Below, piece after piece: positions 60,499 through 64,000 of a stretch of DNA of 64,000 bases (its first letter is position 1; every line of letters begins with the position of its first letter). Below the pieces are notes generated by a model. That model did no database searches. It worked only from the letters and a program-made list of their open reading frames with translations, and was not told the DNA's origin. The position numbers were made by a program, and so were the translations under genes. The DNA comes from an uncultured Eubacterium sp. (GTDB taxonomy: Bacteria > Bacillota > Clostridia > Peptostreptococcales > Anaerovoracaceae). The DNA lies in assembly GCA_937966095.1 (NCBI GenBank), contig CALCKF010000101.1:1-64000 (forward strand). Direction: 5' to 3'.

Positions 60499-62458
60499 TA
60501 GTACCCTCCTCCGCTTCATCTCCAAGCGGTAATGTTAACATGAATACGGAGCCTTCTCCTTCTCTGCTTTCCACCTCTATTTTTCCGTTCAGTTTCTCTG
60601 TTTCGTTATAAACTATATAAAGCCCAAGCCCGTTTCCCTCATTACTGCCTTTAGTTGTAAAAAACGGATTAAATATTTCCTGAAGTATCTCTTTCTTTAT
60701 ACCTGTGCCGGTATCCTGGACATGTATCTCGAAGTTCTGCTTGTATTTTATCACTTTTATAGTCAGAATTCCATTATCATCCATTGCATCGGTCGCATTT
60801 GATATCAGATTGATAAGTATCATGTCGAGGGATTCCGGTATCACAAATGCCTTTACGGTTTCATAACATTCTATACGAAGCTCTATATTCTTCTTTCTGA
60901 ATATATTGTTGTTAAGTGAAGCAAGTGATCTGATATGCTCCTCTATATCTATCATTTTTCTCTGTTTTGACGATGCTCTGGAAAAATCAAGAAGCGTATT
61001 TATGATAGCTCCCGAATTGTCCACTGCCTTTTCTATATGATCTATGGCATTTTCTCTTGTTTTCTCATCATGGATGTTTTTAAGCACGTAACAGTAATTT
61101 CTTATTATCCCAAGCGGATTCCTTATTTCATGGGCAACACCTGCAGCAAGCTGCCCGACAGCAATCATTTTGTTATCCTGTATCATCTGTCTTTCGGCCA
61201 TACGCTCACCGGTTATATCCTTTGCCATGAAAAGCAGCTTGTCTACCGTTCCCCTGGCATTCTCTATAGGAAATATGTCGGTTTCCAATATGCTCCTTTT
61301 TGATATGAGTTCTCTGCTTTCAGCTTTTTCTGACATACCTGAGTTCCGTATCATTTTAATAAGTGCTTCTCTGTTCTCATCATCCAGATCCATGACCTCC
61401 CATATCCTTCTGTTGGATATATCGCAGTGTACAGCATCATAAAATGCTCTGTTTATATCTATTATACCTCCATCAAGATCCAGCTCCGCCATAAAATACC
61501 CCACACCGTTGAATGTGGTCTTGAGTTCTTTTTTGCTTTCTGCCAGCTTTTCCATTCTGTCATTAAGTTCTGCATATAAATTTTTATTTGCCTGATAATA
61601 TATGAAAAAAACTATCATTACAGATGCTAATATTATAAATACCAGCATATAAAGATCTTCATAGCTGTCCTTCATATATACAGGGCCTGTACCATCAAGC
61701 CATTTCTGACTGTTCATATAGGACAGATAATGCCTGTCAGCCGAATATATACATTTATTCAGTATCCCATGCAATGCCGTATCATCCTTATCTGTAAGAA
61801 GGCATACATTTTTATCGTATATCTCATCTTCAAGCGGTATATATCCTCCGTACTCTTCCAATGCATCCAGCAGAGCATATTTATCACCCAGTATAAACTG
61901 CAGGTTCTCCTTTACTGCTGTTTTCACAGCTTCCGATGCATTTTCTGCATGTCTGAATTCTATAGCTTCACCGTCATGATACACAGACTTTCCTTTTTCG
62001 ATTCTGTTATCCATCATGACCCCCTGATCAGCTTTTACTTTTTCTTTACCATCATATATGAACAGAGCACCCTCTATCTGCAATACAGGTGAAGTATAGT
62101 TTATTTCGTCACTGTTTTCTCTTATATCATCAGTAATCACTGCAATACGACAGTCAGCATCCTCTTCTGTCTTGACGATACTTGTTTTCATACCGGAAAC
62201 AGACAGTATGTCATTCATATACTCCTGAAGAAATCCTTTTTTTCCTTTTCCGGTCAGATACCTCAGATCTTCGTCCACATATATTTTTATCTCGCCATGT
62301 TTTTCAGCATATTCACTCTCCTTACTGTTGAGTTCCACCTTTGACTCTCCGATATCTTTTACGTTTATAATGCTATTCTCTATGCCATAGAAGCATATCA
62401 CAGCAATAAAGATCACTATGACAGCAGGGAAGGAATATTTAACCATTCTTTTTTTCAT
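60461..62458 (-). CDS. Hybrid-sensor histidine kinase with periplasmic-binding-like domain and PAS, 665 aa
   Basis: N-terminal membrane helix, an extracellular domain (~45-265) resembling a solute-binding protein of family 3 (EIKIYVDEDLRYLTGKGKKG, INYTSPVLQIEGALFIYDG), second helix (LYMLVFIILASVMIVFFIY), PAS (~310-420), HisKA box (GVAHEIRNPLGIIRNY) and an intact HATPase (LINLISNATDAMDDNG, DTGTGIKKEI, GNGLGLYIV). It most likely senses an amino acid or related solute outside the cell. GGGAGG site, 20-base overlap with the permease gene. Not a hybrid kinase in the receiver-carrying sense: there is no receiver domain. Confidence 0.92.
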   Translation of the reverse strand: MKKRMVKYSFPAVIVIFIAVICFYGIENSIINVKDIGESKVELNSKESEYAEKHGEIKIYVDEDLRYLTGKGKKGFLQEYMNDILSVSGMKTSIVKTEEDADCRIAVITDDIRENSDEINYTSPVLQIEGALFIYDGKEKVKADQGVMMDNRIEKGKSVYHDGEAIEFRHAENASEAVKTAVKENLQFILGDKYALLDALEEYGGYIPLEDEIYDKNVCLLTDKDDTALHGILNKCIYSADRHYLSYMNSQKWLDGTGPVYMKDSYEDLYMLVFIILASVMIVFFIYYQANKNLYAELNDRMEKLAESKKELKTTFNGVGYFMAELDLDGGIIDINRAFYDAVHCDISNRRIWEVMDLDDENREALIKMIRNSGMSEKAESRELISKRSILETDIFPIENARGTVDKLLFMAKDITGERMAERQMIQDNKMIAVGQLAAGVAHEIRNPLGIIRNYCYVLKNIHDEKTRENAIDHIEKAVDNSGAIINTLLDFSRASSKQRKMIDIEEHIRSLASLNNNIFRKKNIELRIECYETVKAFVIPESLDMILINLISNATDAMDDNGILTIKVIKYKQNFEIHVQDTGTGIKKEILQEIFNPFFTTKGSNEGNGLGLYIVYNETEKLNGKIEVESREGEGSVFMLTLPLGDEAEEGTNDQGKSQDTCSR

Positions 62459-63881
62459 CTTTTCCTCCCTTTCTTGCGAATCTCTGACCGAATACCAGCA
62501 GTTCTCTTTCTTCTCCGCTTATATTCCTGTATCTTATTTTAGCTGATGCTGCCATAATGACACCTGCGATCAGCCACAATACGGTTATTATATATTCCGG
62601 GCTAAGCGGAGAAATGCTTATATTGCTCTGAAGATATATCACAAAATATATAACTATGACTGACAATATGAACACACCTGATTTTATACCTCCTCTCACG
62701 TGCAGAGGTCTTACAAGATCCGGCTCTTTTTTTCTGAGGACGATGAATGAAATAACAACAAAAACATAAGAAAAAAGCGCGCATAATGAACTTGTGTCCA
62801 CAAACCATACCAGAGCATTCATCCCCAGCATCGGAGAAAATACGCATATTCCTCCCACCAGGAGCGTAGCAGCCCATGGAGATTTGTACTTTTTATTTAC
62901 TTTCCCGAATACCCCGGGTATGACCCCGGCTCTTCCCATAGCGAATATCAGCCGTGTTGCACCTATAAAGAAGCCGTTCCATGATGTCAGTATGCCGAAT
63001 ATTCCGCCAACTATGACGACCGCGGAAAAAATACGTCCATTGAACAGATATGCCGCTATATCGGCCATAGGTATTATCCCCGAGTCTCTTATCTCCATCG
63101 GAGCCGCCATAGATACTCCTATTATAAGTATAAGATACCATACAAGGCTTACAATGATGCATACCAGCACCATCTTTCCTATATTGCGTGGTCCTATATT
63201 CATTTCTTCCGCTGACTGTGGTATTACATCGAAGCCTATGAGCATTGCAGGAACCATCAGAAGTACATAGGAAAATCCATCGATCGAAACAAACAGCTCC
63301 CCTATGTTGTCACTGCTGCCAAAGGCTATGCCGCCAAAAAATATAAATAACACCAGTGTCATAAGTGCTGCTGTGGCAACAACCTGGAACAGGACCGCAA
63401 ATCTTATACCGAAAAAATTTATCACTGTTATGGCAAAAGCACCTGCCATACCGATGACCGTCCATGAAAGGTATACCTGATACCCTGCAATTTCCCACAA
63501 CGGGAAAATATCCGGAAGCGGCAGTATATAGTCTATTGCTGTTGCTAATGCTATACCTTCCCATGCTGCAACACCGATATAAGCCAGTGACATTATCCAT
63601 CCCACCATCCATGCCACATTGCTGCCGAGTGCTCTATAGACAAATACGAATTCACCGCCTGCCAGAGGCATCGCTGCTGTAAGCTCGCCATAAGTCATGC
63701 CTACAGCAAGTATTATCATCCCTCCTGCAGCAAATGCCACAACGGCTCCAAGAAGGCCTGCTTCGTTTATCCAGGATGCTACCATCATTATCCAGCTCCA
63801 TCCTACCATCGTCCCGAAGCCTATAGCTATTATATCTATCCTTCCAAGTACTTTGCTGAGAGTATTTCTCTTTTCATTCAT
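62439..63881 (-). CDS. APC-family amino-acid permease, 480 aa
   Basis: Twelve predicted membrane helices, with the APC start IIAIGFGTMVGWSWIMMVAS, TYGELTAAMPLAGGEFVFVY (helix 3 motif), FFGIRFAVLFQVVATAAL and GFDVIPQSAEEMNIGPRN. It should import or exchange an amino acid or amine. The permease, sensor kinase and regulator form one minus-strand operon; the periplasmic sensor may detect the same solute. ATG 63881 is used; the frame extends to 63899. Confidence 0.92.
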   Translation of the reverse strand: MNEKRNTLSKVLGRIDIIAIGFGTMVGWSWIMMVASWINEAGLLGAVVAFAAGGMIILAVGMTYGELTAAMPLAGGEFVFVYRALGSNVAWMVGWIMSLAYIGVAAWEGIALATAIDYILPLPDIFPLWEIAGYQVYLSWTVIGMAGAFAITVINFFGIRFAVLFQVVATAALMTLVLFIFFGGIAFGSSDNIGELFVSIDGFSYVLLMVPAMLIGFDVIPQSAEEMNIGPRNIGKMVLVCIIVSLVWYLILIIGVSMAAPMEIRDSGIIPMADIAAYLFNGRIFSAVVIVGGIFGILTSWNGFFIGATRLIFAMGRAGVIPGVFGKVNKKYKSPWAATLLVGGICVFSPMLGMNALVWFVDTSSLCALFSYVFVVISFIVLRKKEPDLVRPLHVRGGIKSGVFILSVIVIYFVIYLQSNISISPLSPEYIITVLWLIAGVIMAASAKIRYRNISGEERELLVFGQRFARKGGKDEKKNG

Positions 63882-63929
63882 AATATATACCCGTATCAAA
63901 TATAATATATCTCATACATATTTTACATA

Positions 63930-63967
63930 AAAAACAGCGGAGTGACCATAGACACTCCGCTGTTTTT
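63930..63967. terminator. Bidirectional terminator upstream of the permease operon
   Basis: AAAAACAGCGGAGTG and CACTCCGCTGTTTTT form a perfect 15-base stem with an eight-base loop, flanked by A and T runs. It probably ends a gene beyond the right edge of the window. Confidence 0.85.
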
Positions 63968-64000
63968 GAAAGATTTTATAAATAGGGCACTTAAAATCTT

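Overview
The window looks like a low-GC, spore-forming anaerobe of the class Clostridia (Firmicutes). This rests on strong AGGAGG-type ribosome sites, a spo0A / spoIVB / bofC-like sporulation cluster, two sigma-54 activators, the clostridial gene order dgt-dnaG-rpoD-trmK-nif3-rnpB, LXG/WXG100 type VII secretion genes and a GHKL/LytTR regulatory cluster. I cannot place the genus from sequence alone.

Region A (1-20,942, all minus strand) is one long type VII secretion locus wired to Ser/Thr phosphorylation. From its 5' end it encodes a DUF6382-FHA protein, a PP2C phosphatase, a PknB-like membrane kinase, a single-pass membrane protein rich in T-x-x-L motifs, a 1,444-aa membrane-anchored protein with Ig-like repeats, a second DUF6382-FHA protein, a CpaE/MinD-like ATPase, a YukD ubiquitin-like protein and an EssC motor ATPase. 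Two effector modules follow: DUF5082 + DUF5344 + LXG, then DUF4176 + WXG100 + helical proteins + an LXG-like protein. I see no EssA, EssB/YukC or EsaA/YueB. The FHA, kinase and Ig-like proteins occupy the places those would be expected in. This is my main candidate for an undescribed system.

Region B (21,156-24,019) is a small quorum-sensing-like regulatory island. A LytTR response regulator is flanked by two partial GHKL kinases: one keeps the phospho-acceptor histidine box but not the ATPase boxes, the other the reverse.

Region C (24,170-42,370, minus strand) is an 18-kb cell-wall polysaccharide operon. It has WecB, WecC and a WecG/TagA transferase (ManNAc/ManNAcA chemistry), a Wzm/Wzt ABC exporter, two large CgeB-like glycosyltransferases, one of them fused to a methyltransferase through a long coiled coil, modification genes and a terminal LCP ligase. 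It also contains a TIR-cupin fusion, a frameshifted tyrosine-rich domain, a pseudo-ABC ATPase and a truncated permease remnant. A promoter at its head is followed by two perfect AACCTG-N3-CAGGTT palindromes, and a related site precedes the divergent XRE repressor gene at 42,723.

Region D (43,027-46,626) carries tRNA-Leu(CAG), a class-III aminotransferase with a recognisable -24/-12 sigma-54 promoter, its divergent sigma-54 activator, and the RNase P RNA.

Region E (46,685-55,350, minus strand) is housekeeping: nif3, trmK, rpoD, dnaG, dgt, dut and an M16 protease. It is interrupted by a catalase-like gene split into two coupled ORFs that lacks the distal catalytic histidine.

Region F (55,473-63,967) has a Cys-rich, spore-surface-like protein, spo0A with a candidate 0A box, spoIVB with a BofC-like partner, and an operon of APC amino-acid permease, periplasmic-sensor histidine kinase and sigma-54 response regulator.

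Start codons were set by ribosome-binding-site position where possible. All family names come from reading the translated sequences, not from database searches.
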